Origin: Isotricha intestinalis
Lineage: Eukaryota > Ciliophora > Litostomatea > Vestibuliferida > Isotrichidae
Length of the DNA: 64,000 nucleotides
Assembly: GCA_023807065.1 (NCBI GenBank)
Contig: JAJJLU010003507.1
Location: 1-64,000 of the forward strand
Direction of reading: 5' to 3'
Below the pieces are notes generated by a model. That model did no database searches and was not told where the DNA came from. It saw only the letters and a program-made list of their open reading frames with translations. Position numbers and translations under genes: made by a program. Of the stretch, positions 1 through 9,718 are shown piece by piece (within the stretch, counting starts at the first letter, position 1; every line of letters begins with the position of its first letter).

Positions 1-68
1 ATGGTAATTATAAACAAGCTGGTAAAAATATAGGTACTGCTATTGCTATTGCTCTTATGATTGATTAA
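1..68 (+). CDS. 3' end of an unidentified gene
   Basis: The third forward frame is open from the window edge and ends at TAA 66-68. It gives a short hydrophobic C-terminus ending KNIGTAIAIALMID. Composition is higher in G+C than the following spacer and is Gly/Ala-rich, as expected for coding sequence. The rest of the gene lies outside the window. I do not recognise the product; too little is visible to assign a family. Confidence 0.5.
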   Translation, partial: GNYKQAGKNIGTAIAIALMID

Positions 69-443
69 ATATATTATATTTTTGATTTTAGATTTTGAAA
101 AAAATTCTTTTCTTTTAATTTTTTTTATTTATAATTTATTATAACAAGTATAATATAAGAATTTATTTCAAATCTATTAAAGTTATTAAGTTTTTTTCTG
201 GAGTTTTAATCGATTTTGATATCTTTAATTATTTTTTGGTTGAAAAATTATATTATGCAATATTTATTCTTTAATATGAAAGATATAATTGAATTTTATT
301 GTCTTTTCTTTATTTTAAAGAAATTGAAAAAAGATTCAAATTGATTTAGAAATCTATTCTTTATTTTATAATACTAATGTAAATAATTAAAATATAATTT
401 AATGGACTTAAAAATATCTAAAAATTATCTTTTTTCTTTATTC
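69..443. other. intergenic spacer, nothing recognised
   Basis: AT-rich spacer between the 3' end of the edge gene and the 3' end of the first RING protein gene (convergent arrangement). I see no open frame, tRNA-like fold or repeat. Confidence 0.5.
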
Positions 444-1577
444 TTACTTTAACATTCTTAATTTATCAACTAAATTCTTAGGTAAATATTTGTTCATTAA
501 AACAGTTAATTCTCTACAAGCTTTACAAGGATTTCTATAATTACATTTGATTTTTTTAGAAAAAATATTATTTCCAACTTGTTGTTTAATTTGAAAAGAA
601 AAATTACATTGATAAGTATTATTTGAATATTTAGCTCCTCTTCCCTCTTTATTAATTAAAAAATGTGTTTTTAATTGATGAAATTTTTTATTTAAATTCA
701 TGCATTTTAAACAAAAACAATTTCCAGGTTTACAAATATGATCTTCACAACATTTACAATCTAAATTATTATTTTTAAAACAATAAAATAAATCACATTC
801 TTCAACAAATGTTTGAGTATCTGAGATATTACTTATAATTTTATGAATAAATTCATCATCATCATTATTATTATAAGATGGAATATTTTCAATTGATTGT
901 GATTTTCTCAAATCTTCAAACAAAAATTGATAATAAATATTATTTAATTTATTTGATTTTTCTCTAAAACTCATTTCTTCGTATTCTTGAGATTTCAAAT
1001 TAAAATCAGAATTACTTTTTTCACTAAAAACAACAGAAGATGTAAGATCCAGATTTATATTTTTAGTTTTATTTTTTTTTATTTTTGCAAATAATAATTC
1101 ATTTCTAGTTAATGTAGGTTTATTTACTTCTTTTTCATAATATAATAATATTTGTTGTCGTTCACTTTGTTTAAATCTATTCATTATTTTAATTATACTA
1201 TTTTTATGATTTGATTCTAAAAAATGATTAAAAAAATTGTCTTTCCCATTATATGATTGATTACATAAAAAACATATAAATTTTTTACATGTTTTCATAT
1301 GAATTTCTAATTGTTCTAATTTATTAAATGTTTCTCCACAAATTTTACAATTGTTTTTTTTAGATAATAAATTATCTAAAACATAATTTTGTTTACAAAG
1401 AAAAGGACTTGTTGAACATAAAGGACATTTATCTTCTGTATTTTTTTCTTTTGATTTTTCAATTATTTTTTGAACACATTCTTTACAAAAATTATTGTTA
1501 CAATTTAAACATTCAACTGGTTCTTTTAATATTTCACAACAGATTGGACATTCAAATGTATCTCTTTTTAATTTCAT
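444..1577 (-). CDS. RING/zinc-finger protein with C-terminal Cys-rich domain (copy 1)
   Basis: 377 residues. The N-terminus carries a RING-like zinc module: C10-P-I-C13, C23-x2-C26, C31-x2-C34 and C51-P-L-C54, with no His in the ligand set. It is followed by CxxC...H...C elements (about residues 77-125) resembling TRAF-type or C2H2 fingers. After a low-complexity linker, a conserved block of about 115 residues (from about 262) contains LDCKCCEDHICKPGNC, CMNLN, LINKEGR and a final CxxC. RING modules are known in E3 ubiquitin ligases, so a ligase role is an inference; the missing His makes it atypical. The next gene on the same strand is a paralogue with the same order of elements. Start at MKLKRDTFECPIC, because the RING follows at once. 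Confidence 0.8.
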   Translation of the reverse strand: MKLKRDTFECPICCEILKEPVECLNCNNNFCKECVQKIIEKSKEKNTEDKCPLCSTSPFLCKQNYVLDNLLSKKNNCKICGETFNKLEQLEIHMKTCKKFICFLCNQSYNGKDNFFNHFLESNHKNSIIKIMNRFKQSERQQILLYYEKEVNKPTLTRNELLFAKIKKNKTKNINLDLTSSVVFSEKSNSDFNLKSQEYEEMSFREKSNKLNNIYYQFLFEDLRKSQSIENIPSYNNNDDDEFIHKIISNISDTQTFVEECDLFYCFKNNNLDCKCCEDHICKPGNCFCLKCMNLNKKFHQLKTHFLINKEGRGAKYSNNTYQCNFSFQIKQQVGNNIFSKKIKCNYRNPCKACRELTVLMNKYLPKNLVDKLRMLK

Positions 1578-1655
1578 TTTTATGTAAATAAATTTAAAAA
1601 GATATTATTTAACTATTATTTTAAAAATATAAATTTAAAAATTTATAAATTTTAA

Positions 1656-2816
1656 TTACTTTAGAATTCTTAATCTCTCAATTAATTTTTGAGGAAAATA
1701 TTTTCCAATTAAAAGAGTTAATTCTTTGCAAGCTTTACAAGTATTAAGATAATTACATCTCATTTTTTTAATATATGTATTATTATTATATTGGTATGTT
1801 TCAGTAAAAAAATAATAACATTGAAAAGTTTGATTAATATATTTTGCCACTCTTCCTTCTTTATTAATTAAATAATATTCTTTGATACAATGATATTTTT
1901 TATTTTTGTTCATACAATTTTTACATAAACAATTTCCAGGTTTGCAAATATGATCTTTACAACATTCACAATCTAATTTTGAATCTTTAAAGCAATATAT
2001 TAAATCTGATTCGATATCATATTTAAGATTAAGAGGTAAATTTTTAATTATGTCAAAATTTAATTTTTCTGGAATATTATTAAAAATATTTACATGACTT
2101 GATGAATTCTTTAACATCTTTTTTTTATTTGATTCAAATTTTAATTGATATATTATATTTTGAAATTTTACTGAATTATTATTTTTTTTTTTTTTTACTT
2201 CATTTTCTTCATTATTAAAATTGTATTCAATATTTTTATTTTTTGATTTGAAAAAAAGAGATGAATTTTTTTCTTTATTTTTTTTGCGTTTGATAATATC
2301 AATTAATATTTCATTATGATTTAATTGATTTTCTTGAGATCTTAATGTAAGAAGAAATATTTTTTCTTCAGATACTTTTTTCGATAAATTCATAATATTA
2401 ATAATATATTCTCTATGATAAATATTACTTGAAAAATGGTAAAAAAAATCTTTTTCTCCATTACAAATTTTTTTACAAAATCCACAATTATATATTTTAC
2501 AAATTTCTTTATGTTTAATATATTCATTATATGTAAAGTCTTCTTTACAAATTTTACATTGATAAACTCTATCTTTTATTACTTGAATAAAAGCTTTATT
2601 TTCTTGATATAAAAAAGGAGATGATTGGCAAAGAGGACATGATGATATATCTTTTTTTTCATCATCATTATTTTCTTTTTGTTTTTTATTCAATTTTTCT
2701 TTATTTTTTTTGGCGCATTCTAGACAAAAAAAATTTTTACAATTTATACATTCAACAGGATAATTTAATCCTTGTCTACATATAGGACATAAATCACTTT
2801 TGAAATTATAATCCAT
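1656..2816 (-). CDS. RING/zinc-finger protein with C-terminal Cys-rich domain (copy 2)
   Basis: 386 residues, paralogous to the gene 78 bp downstream and in the same orientation, so this is a tandem duplication. It begins MDYNFKSDLCPIC and has the same all-Cys RING-like pattern with a longer Lys-rich spacer before CPLC. CKIC/CGFC finger elements and a Ser/Asn/Lys-rich linker follow. The C-terminal block has LDCECCKDHICKPGNC, LINKEGR and CKACKEL. The C-terminal domain is much better conserved between copies than the linker, which marks it as the functional core. Probable E3-like or scaffold protein; substrate unknown. Confidence 0.8.
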   Translation of the reverse strand: MDYNFKSDLCPICRQGLNYPVECINCKNFFCLECAKKNKEKLNKKQKENNDDEKKDISSCPLCQSSPFLYQENKAFIQVIKDRVYQCKICKEDFTYNEYIKHKEICKIYNCGFCKKICNGEKDFFYHFSSNIYHREYIINIMNLSKKVSEEKIFLLTLRSQENQLNHNEILIDIIKRKKNKEKNSSLFFKSKNKNIEYNFNNEENEVKKKKNNNSVKFQNIIYQLKFESNKKKMLKNSSSHVNIFNNIPEKLNFDIIKNLPLNLKYDIESDLIYCFKDSKLDCECCKDHICKPGNCLCKNCMNKNKKYHCIKEYYLINKEGRVAKYINQTFQCYYFFTETYQYNNNTYIKKMRCNYLNTCKACKELTLLIGKYFPQKLIERLRILK

Positions 2817-2942
2817 TATTAATTAATTAATTATGTTATTATAAAAAAAGAAAATCAGAAAAAAAAGTTTAAAAAAAAGATTTAAAAAAAGTAAAAAAAA
2901 AATTGATTTTACCTTTTTTATTTTTTATCAATCCCCATAAAA

Positions 2943-4380
2943 TTAATAATCATCGCCAACAGTGAAAATTTCTTTTTTAGTAGGTAAAAGCATAAAAGTA
3001 TGTTCAAACTGACTAGTGAAAGAGCCATCGATATCAGCAAGAGGGGGATATTCTTGTACTACCCCAGCATTAATCATATGTCTTAAAGGTAGACTTACAT
3101 TTTTAAATCCATCTTCAACTAACCATCTCTTACACCAAGCAAGAGTAGAATATTTCCCTTTAATATATTCAAATAATTCTTTCTCTTCTTTCTTTCTTAA
3201 ATTTTCTCCTGTTGCATATTGTTCAAGCATATAATGTGAACAATCTATTATTGGTTTTACTTCTCCTTTCCCTGTTGAAGCAAATGTTTCTATTGCATAC
3301 ATTTCTCCTTCTTCCATCTTCACATTTTCATAATTCACCACACATGGTACTGTCTTTCCTGCATGTACTTTATATCTTCCTACTGTGTGTCCACATAGAT
3401 TTTTTATTGGTTTTAATTTTTTCATTTTGCCATCTATTTCAACTTCGTATGATTCAATTACTTCTTGTATTACTTTCCCTATTTCATCCATTCTAACATC
3501 TATTCCTGCTGTCTTTATCCCTTCATTTGTAGCCTCCTTTGTAGCGAGCAAAAGATTATCATATTGAGGATTAAATGCAACTGAAAATGCACAATCAATA
3601 ACAAGACCATTCACATGGGTTCCGAAATCGATCTTACATATATCATCTTTTTGTAACACCGTCTCATCACCAGGGTTAGGAGTATAATGAGCTGCAACGT
3701 TGTTTAAGGAACAACCTGTAGGGAAGGATTGTCCTATATCGAGACCATGTGCATTAGTTATGAAGTTTAAACATCTTTCTATGTCAATTACTATGTCTAT
3801 CATTTTACGACCTGGTTTTATTATCTGTTGAGCATATTTACGAATTTGACGATGACATTCAGCTCCTTTACGGAAGGATTGGATATCTGTCTGCATTGTT
3901 CTCTCTAATTCTATTTTCTCTTTATCTGTTGAACGCCAGATATTACTATTATTTGGAAAAAAATTTATTATTAGTTTTTATTTTACTTGGAAGAGTATTC
4001 TTGAAGGATTCCTATTGGCCAATCATTATTTGGGAATAATTCATCAATATCTTTGGTTGGGAAATTACTATAATTATTAAAAAAAGGAAACATATATTTT
4101 TTTTTTCTTACGTTTGTGTCCATGGTTTTTCTTCCCATGAACCAAGAACTCTAAAATGCGAATTGTCTTGTGCTCTTGAATTTGTTATTTCTATATTTTC
4201 TGGAGGTTTAAATAATGAACGATATGGATTTTCACGGATTCCACTATTTGGTTGTTTTGGACCTTGTTTTTTCTTTTTATGATGTTTCTTCTTTTTTTTC
4301 TTTTTCTTCTCGGGTTCTTCTTCTTTTTCTTTTTCCTCTTCTTCTTCTTCTTTCTTTTCTTCTTCTGGTTTTTTTTCCAT
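2943..4380 (-). CDS. METAP2: methionine aminopeptidase 2 (three exons)
   Basis: Removes initiator Met from nascent proteins at the ribosome in the cytosol. Exons (minus strand) are 4380-4112, 4067-3987 and 3945-2943. Joined, they give 450 residues, close to the usual size of eukaryotic MetAP2. Exon 1 encodes the acidic/poly-Lys ribosome-binding extension typical of type 2 enzymes; exon 2 continues with the DELFP...DWPIG segment; exon 3 begins NIWRSTDKEK and runs through the pita-bread catalytic domain. All family landmarks are present: AAHYTPN, the metal ligands in IDFGTH and VIDCAF, GHTVGRYKVHAGK, ETFASTGKG and SQFEHTF. The 950-base frame at 2943-3896 alone would look like an N-terminally truncated enzyme; the introns explain that. 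Splice assignment is by inspection of GT...AG and frame. Confidence 0.93.
3946..3986 (-). other. MetAP2 intron 2 (41 nt)
   Basis: On the minus strand it starts GTAAAATAAAAACTAATAAT and ends ATAATAG. It contains a branch-point-like ACTAAT. Removing it fuses exon 2 to exon 3 in frame, restoring the sequence expected before the MetAP2 catalytic domain. Confidence 0.85.
4068..4111 (-). other. MetAP2 intron 1 (44 nt)
   Basis: On the minus strand it starts GTAAGAAAA and ends AATTATAG. Removal joins ...KPWTQ to TNFPTKDIDELFP in frame. Without it, exon 1 runs into TAA almost at once. Confidence 0.85.
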
Positions 4381-4662
4381 TATTTTTTTTTTATTTTTTA
4401 TTTTATTTTTTAACGATTTTAAAGGAAAAAAAAGAAATTTAAAATTTTATTGTTGAAAAAAAGAATTTTGAAATAAGAATTAGATTAAGTTATTTCTTTT
4501 TATTATATTTAAATATTTTATTATATTGTAATGAAGGATTTATCATAATTGATAAATTGTTTGATGACGTGAAAATAATTATTTTAAAGGAAAATAAAAA
4601 AATATTATTTAATAAAATTAAATATTTTATTTATATAATTTAAAAAAATGAAATAATTAAAA

Positions 4663-6468
4663 ATGAAAGATGAAAAAATTTCAGATAAGGAAGAAAGTAT
4701 AGATGAAGAAGATTCAGAAGAAGAAAGTATAGAAGAAGAAGAAGAAAGAAAAAAAAAGAAAAAAATCAAAAAAAATCAAAAAAACAAAAAATCAAAAAAA
4801 TCAAAATCAAAGAAAAAGAAATTAAATAAGGAAAAAACTCAAAAAATAGAAAATCAAAATTTTTCAATTAGTAATATTGAATTTTCGAAATCAGAGAATA
4901 ATTCATCAGAAAATAAAGAAATAAAAAAATTAGAATTATTTCAAAATCATAATAATAGTAAATTAGAATTAAATGAAAATTTAAATGAAAATAATAAACC
5001 AGAATCAAAAACAATATCAATAGATAATTCAAATATAAATAATATAAATAATAGTGAAGATATAAAATCAAATATAATAAAAGAAGAAAATTCAATGACA
5101 AAAAAAGATTCAATATCAAAAAGACAAAGTTTATTAGATTCATCAATATTTAAAGATGTGAAAGTACAAAAAAAAATTGCAAAACAATCAAAACATTTAA
5201 ATATTATTCGTAAATTTCATGAAATATATGAAAAATTATCAGGAAAAACATTTTTAGTAGAAACAGAATATTATCATCAAGCAGCTTTAGAATATTATAG
5301 AAAATCATTAAATATAGAAATATTAATTTCTCTTTCTGCTTTTTTAAGTTTATTAACTGGAATAGTTTATTATGAAATATCATATAAAAATAATGAAGAA
5401 AAACCAAATAATTCAGAATTATTATTATTATATTTTTTACATTTACAAACAATATTATTTTTCATTGGAATAATAATGAAAGAAAAAATAATATTAAAAG
5501 GAGATATTGAAGCAAAATATGAAAATGTAGGAGCAACATTAATATCAACTGGTAGATATATAAGAATAATAATATATTTAATTTTTTTTGGTCTTCATCC
5601 TTCTCCAATGTTTCTCAAAATAAAATTTACTGAAAAAACAGATGAATATACTTCACCATATTCATTTAATTCAATGGTATTAGCATTTTTATTATTTAGA
5701 GCATATTTTATAATAAGACCATTTTTATATATAAGTACATTTATGGATATAGATTCTCAATATTCATGTCGTCAATATTCATTTAATAATTCCTTATTAT
5801 ATTGTTTAAAATGTTTAGCTCAATTTTCTCCTATTAAATTATATATATCAGGTTTTCTACTAATATTATTTATAATGGCATATTCAGTAAGAATATTTGA
5901 AAGACCAGCAAATGATTCCTTAGATAATTATATTGATGCTATTTGGTTAATTTTAATTACTATGACTACAGTTGGTTATGGTGATATTACTGCTAAAACT
6001 ACTGGAGGAAGAATTATTTCTATGATCAGTTGTTTAAGTGGAGTTTTTTTAACTAGTATGATTATTGTCACTATCACAAATTTTTTAAATTTAGAACCTC
6101 ATGAAAAAAGAATGCTTGAAATTTTAGAATTAACTGACGAATTGGAAAATGAAAAAGAATTAGCTAAAAATATTATTCAACAATATATTGGAATTATTAA
6201 AAAAAATTGTAATGGGTTCAATTATAATAAAATTATGAATGATTATGATATTATTAGACCTCTTAAAGATACTATTAAAGAATTAAATAAAACACAATCT
6301 AATAAATTTAGTCCTTATTCTAGAGAGTTTATTACTTTAAGTAATAGAATTGAATTTTTTATTGAGTTTCAAGGAAAAATTATGGAAAAAAGAAATGATA
6401 TTTATCAAGATATGAAAAAATTAGATTTGAGAATTAAAAAAATGAGAGAGGACAATTATATTTCTTAA
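4663..6468 (+). CDS. six-TM potassium channel, SK-like
   Basis: 601 residues. Residues 1-165 are a charged low-complexity cytosolic N-terminus rich in Glu, Lys, Ser and Asn. Hydrophobic segments follow from about residue 218, then the pore loop with the canonical K+ filter TTVGYGD (about 434-440) and a hydrophobic S6. There is no clear Arg/Lys ladder at the S4 position, and the segment after S6 is helical and charged. Both fit the small-conductance Ca2+-activated (SK) group rather than voltage-gated Kv channels. Such channels set membrane potential and often control ciliary beating in protists; that role here is an inference. Start taken at the ATG after a short A-rich leader; an upstream ATG is closed by a TAA. 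Confidence 0.87.
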   Translation: MKDEKISDKEESIDEEDSEEESIEEEEERKKKKKIKKNQKNKKSKKSKSKKKKLNKEKTQKIENQNFSISNIEFSKSENNSSENKEIKKLELFQNHNNSKLELNENLNENNKPESKTISIDNSNINNINNSEDIKSNIIKEENSMTKKDSISKRQSLLDSSIFKDVKVQKKIAKQSKHLNIIRKFHEIYEKLSGKTFLVETEYYHQAALEYYRKSLNIEILISLSAFLSLLTGIVYYEISYKNNEEKPNNSELLLLYFLHLQTILFFIGIIMKEKIILKGDIEAKYENVGATLISTGRYIRIIIYLIFFGLHPSPMFLKIKFTEKTDEYTSPYSFNSMVLAFLLFRAYFIIRPFLYISTFMDIDSQYSCRQYSFNNSLLYCLKCLAQFSPIKLYISGFLLILFIMAYSVRIFERPANDSLDNYIDAIWLILITMTTVGYGDITAKTTGGRIISMISCLSGVFLTSMIIVTITNFLNLEPHEKRMLEILELTDELENEKELAKNIIQQYIGIIKKNCNGFNYNKIMNDYDIIRPLKDTIKELNKTQSNKFSPYSREFITLSNRIEFFIEFQGKIMEKRNDIYQDMKKLDLRIKKMREDNYIS

Positions 6469-6599
6469 TATATTTTTTTATTTTATTATTTTATTTTACA
6501 ATGTTTATAAAGTTATAAAGTTTAATTTAATATTTTGAATGCATTTTCTAATTAAATAAAATATTTTGAAAAAAAAATTAAAAAAAAATCAAATCTTAA

Positions 6600-7677
6600 T
6601 TATTTAAAGTATAATATTTTCAAACAATCCAAAATTGTGATTTTAAGTTTTTTTTCAAAAGTTAATATTTGGTCAGTTTTATGTTTATTAGCATTGGTTT
6701 GAATTTTAGAAAATGGAGTTTTAAATTCATAAAACCTTTTTTTTCATTTTTTCCAATAAATATTTTTTTATATATTCATGTATTGATTTTTTTCAAACTT
6801 CATTTTCAGGAACATTAATCTTAAGAAAATCTTTTTTCCACAATAAATTTAAAAATGAGCAGAAAGACTATATGATCTTTTAATTCACTTTTGTTTTATA
6901 AGTTTTATCATCTTCATTATAATTTAAAGGACTTTTATTTAAAAACAAATATGAATTTTAAATTTCTTCTTTCATTAAATAATTTATAATATATGATTTA
7001 TTATATATTGGACAATTAACTGATTTTATCGATAAATGAATTGTTAAAGAATTATAAATCTACTTTTTTTTTAATATAATTGATTATAATTTTCTATTAG
7101 ACATTTAGGTGTAACATTTTATTGTGAATTAAATTTATGTAATTTTTTTAAATTTGCTTTTGTTGGAATGTATTTCAATTTTTTTTATGTTTTCTTGTCT
7201 TTTTAATTGTTTTTTCTTTTCTTTTTTTTGTTTTTTTTGTCTATTTTTATAATTTTTATAAATGGAATTTTAGATAATTAATTAGTATAATATATTTTTT
7301 TTAAATTTAAAATTTAATATTTAATATTTTTGTTTTTTGTTTTTTTTGGTTTTATTTTTTCATTTATTTGTTATTGAAGATATTATTTTAAACACTTTTT
7401 CTATCATTGTGAAGTTTAAATCATTATAATTTACAATATCATTTTCTTCATTGTCAAACATTTCATTTGATAAATGTTTATCATCTTCTTTTGTATTATT
7501 ATTGGTTCTTTCAATATAATTTAAATTAAATTTCTTGGCGGAATCAATTAAAAATTTTTTCAATTTTTCATTTTCCAAGATATCATCATTTTCCTTTATT
7601 TTTTTCTCATCACTCTCAATTTCGGAAATATTAAGTAAACTAATATTCTCTTGAAATTCTCTTTTTAAATTATTCAT
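6600..7677 (-). pseudogene. probable decayed gene, minus strand
   Basis: An intact 105-residue frame (7677-7360, acidic and Asn-rich, beginning MNNLKREFQENIS) is followed by a stretch that reads as protein in one frame. That stretch has several in-frame TAA/TAG, a TGA and at least one or two frame changes, and ends at TAA 6600-6602. Recognisable protein-like runs include SIKSVNCPIYNKSYIINYL, NLLWKKDFLKINVPENEV, IHEYIKKYLLEKMKK and TDQILTFEKKLKITILD. Stop density (about 9 in roughly 200 codons) is lower than expected for random DNA of this composition. No family recognised. The 105-residue frame could instead be a small independent gene. Confidence 0.4.
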
Positions 7678-8076
7678 ATTTGTATTTTTTTCTTTTTAAA
7701 AAATATAAAATTAAACAATTAATGAAATAAAAAAAATCAAATATAAAAATTCAAGATGAATAGGGTAATTTTCTTTTCTTTCTTATATATATGCTCAATA
7801 TCTTTACTATAAATAATTAAATGAATTAAAATCTGAATTTAAATTAAATTTTTTATTCTTGAATTAATAATTTATTTCTTTTTCAAATATATTTAAATAT
7901 TATTTTGCTTTCATATTAAAAAATTTCATCCTACCTGAATTGAAAGCTCTACTATTATCACACATATAATTTTTAAAATCAAAAATTCATAAAAAAATCC
8001 CAATATTTTTTTTAATAATATTTTTAAATATTTAAAAGCCATATAAAAAAAATAACAATAAATAATAATTATTATT
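7678..8076. other. intergenic spacer, nothing recognised
   Basis: AT-rich spacer between the decayed gene and the calcineurin gene. No uninterrupted frame or RNA fold stands out. Confidence 0.4.
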
Positions 8077-9465
8077 TTAATGATAACTTTTAGGCATACC
8101 TTCATTCACCCGATCTAAATTTTTAACATTTTTATATCTTTCTAAAGCAGTTTTCAAAGCTTCAGGACCTTGAATTAAAATACCTCTAGGAATTTTATTT
8201 CCAGGACAAAAGCCTTTTAATTTCATAATTAATTCACTTTCTTCTCTTAATGTTCTATACATTTTCATTAACATAGTAATAAATTTAACCTTCATTCTTA
8301 AAGAATCAGTAATAGTATCTTCAATAACTGTAGAATTATTTTCATTATTATCATCAAAAGAAGGATCTTTTTTAATAATATGTAATAACATTTCAGATAT
8401 TTTTTCAGAAACAAAGGGAATAGACCAAGTAAAAATATTTAAAAAATTAGGTAAAATAAATGGATGTGGACTATAATTATATTGTTGAATATTAACCATA
8501 TTATTTTTAAATTTAATAACAGCAGCTTTATTAGAATAAACATCACAATAATTAGGAGCTGAAAAAATTGTAAATACAGAAGGAAAATCAACATTATTAT
8601 TCCATTTATACATTTTAAATCCTTCTAATTGAGCTTCATGTGCTCTAATAATACTTATAATTTCATTTTTTTTAAGAAAAGGAATTACAGCTTTACATCC
8701 AAAAACATAAGAACAACCTCTATTAGTATTATTAATAAAACTTGTTTTAACAGCATCTTCATCTTTATCACAAGGGTCACTCCATAACATATCACACATT
8801 GCACCTGAACGAGGTGGTTCTGAAAAACGATTTATTTTCATTATATCATCTATTTTATCTATTTCTGGTGATATTCCTCCATGAATTGCTAGAAATTTCT
8901 CATTTATTAAACATGCTATTGGTAAACAATCAAATACTTCCATAATTCTTAAATATATTTCGGAATCATATTTAACTTCACATTCCATTTTAAAATTAAA
9001 GAAAGAAGTCATTTGTCTACATTCATGATTTCCTCTTAACATGAGAATAGTATTTTTATGATTTAATTTGATACACATTAACAAAATTAAATTTTCAATA
9101 GAATAAGTACCTCTATCAACATAATCACCTAGAAAAAGGTATTTAGTGTCATCTGGATTTCCACCTACTTCTAAGCACTTTAGTAAGTCATAGAACTGAC
9201 CATGGAGGTCACCTACTACTGTTACTGGGTCTTGTATTTTAAGGATGTTTGGCTCCGATTTTATTTGCGCTTCGAAGAGTGAGAGTAATTCCATCAGGCA
9301 TGACTTGTCTATACGACCCTCTATAGCTAAATGGTGTCGTATAGCCTTCCAATCCGGAATGTTTGGCTTTGGAAATAATTTTGAATGAGGAAAGGGAAGG
9401 TGAGGAGGAGGGGATACTTCCTTTATTACACGGTCTTCAAATGGATCAGGAAGGAGTTCTACCAT
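8077..9465 (-). CDS. calcineurin catalytic subunit A (PP2B)
   Basis: Ca2+/calmodulin-activated Ser/Thr protein phosphatase, 462 residues. The PPP metal-binding signatures are complete: GDLHG (85-89), GDYVDRG (113-119) and RGNHE (144-148), with downstream HGG and SAPNYCDVY. Beyond the catalytic core it has the hydrophobic calcineurin-B-binding helix (HPFILPNFLNIFTW) and a basic/hydrophobic calmodulin-binding-like segment leading to LREESELIMKLKG. It ends with LDRVNEGMP, which matches the autoinhibitory peptide of animal and fungal calcineurin (LDRINERMP). This separates it from PP1, PP2A and PP5. It probably pairs with an EF-hand calcineurin B encoded elsewhere. Full length, no introns. Confidence 0.95.
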   Translation of the reverse strand: MVELLPDPFEDRVIKEVSPPPHLPFPHSKLFPKPNIPDWKAIRHHLAIEGRIDKSCLMELLSLFEAQIKSEPNILKIQDPVTVVGDLHGQFYDLLKCLEVGGNPDDTKYLFLGDYVDRGTYSIENLILLMCIKLNHKNTILMLRGNHECRQMTSFFNFKMECEVKYDSEIYLRIMEVFDCLPIACLINEKFLAIHGGISPEIDKIDDIMKINRFSEPPRSGAMCDMLWSDPCDKDEDAVKTSFINNTNRGCSYVFGCKAVIPFLKKNEIISIIRAHEAQLEGFKMYKWNNNVDFPSVFTIFSAPNYCDVYSNKAAVIKFKNNMVNIQQYNYSPHPFILPNFLNIFTWSIPFVSEKISEMLLHIIKKDPSFDDNNENNSTVIEDTITDSLRMKVKFITMLMKMYRTLREESELIMKLKGFCPGNKIPRGILIQGPEALKTALERYKNVKNLDRVNEGMPKSYH

Positions 9466-9718
9466 GTTGTTTTATTTTTTTTATTTTTTTATGTATTTTT
9501 TTTATTCATTTTTTTCTGTTAATGATGTTTCTTAATATATTATTTTTTTGTTTTGGTTTAGTTTTTTATTGTCTCATATATAATAATTATTTGTATATTT
9601 ATTTTGTTTGATAAATTTTTTTAATTTATATAAAGATTATAAATATAAGGCTTATAATTAGGAATATCTTTTAAATATAAATTATTTTTTGTATTATTAT
9701 CATTAATAAATAATAAAT

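Noticed and set aside
7740..8000. Minus-strand spacer frame with Gln/Trp-position stops
   Set aside because: Seven stops in about 75 codons, at the random level, and no motif.
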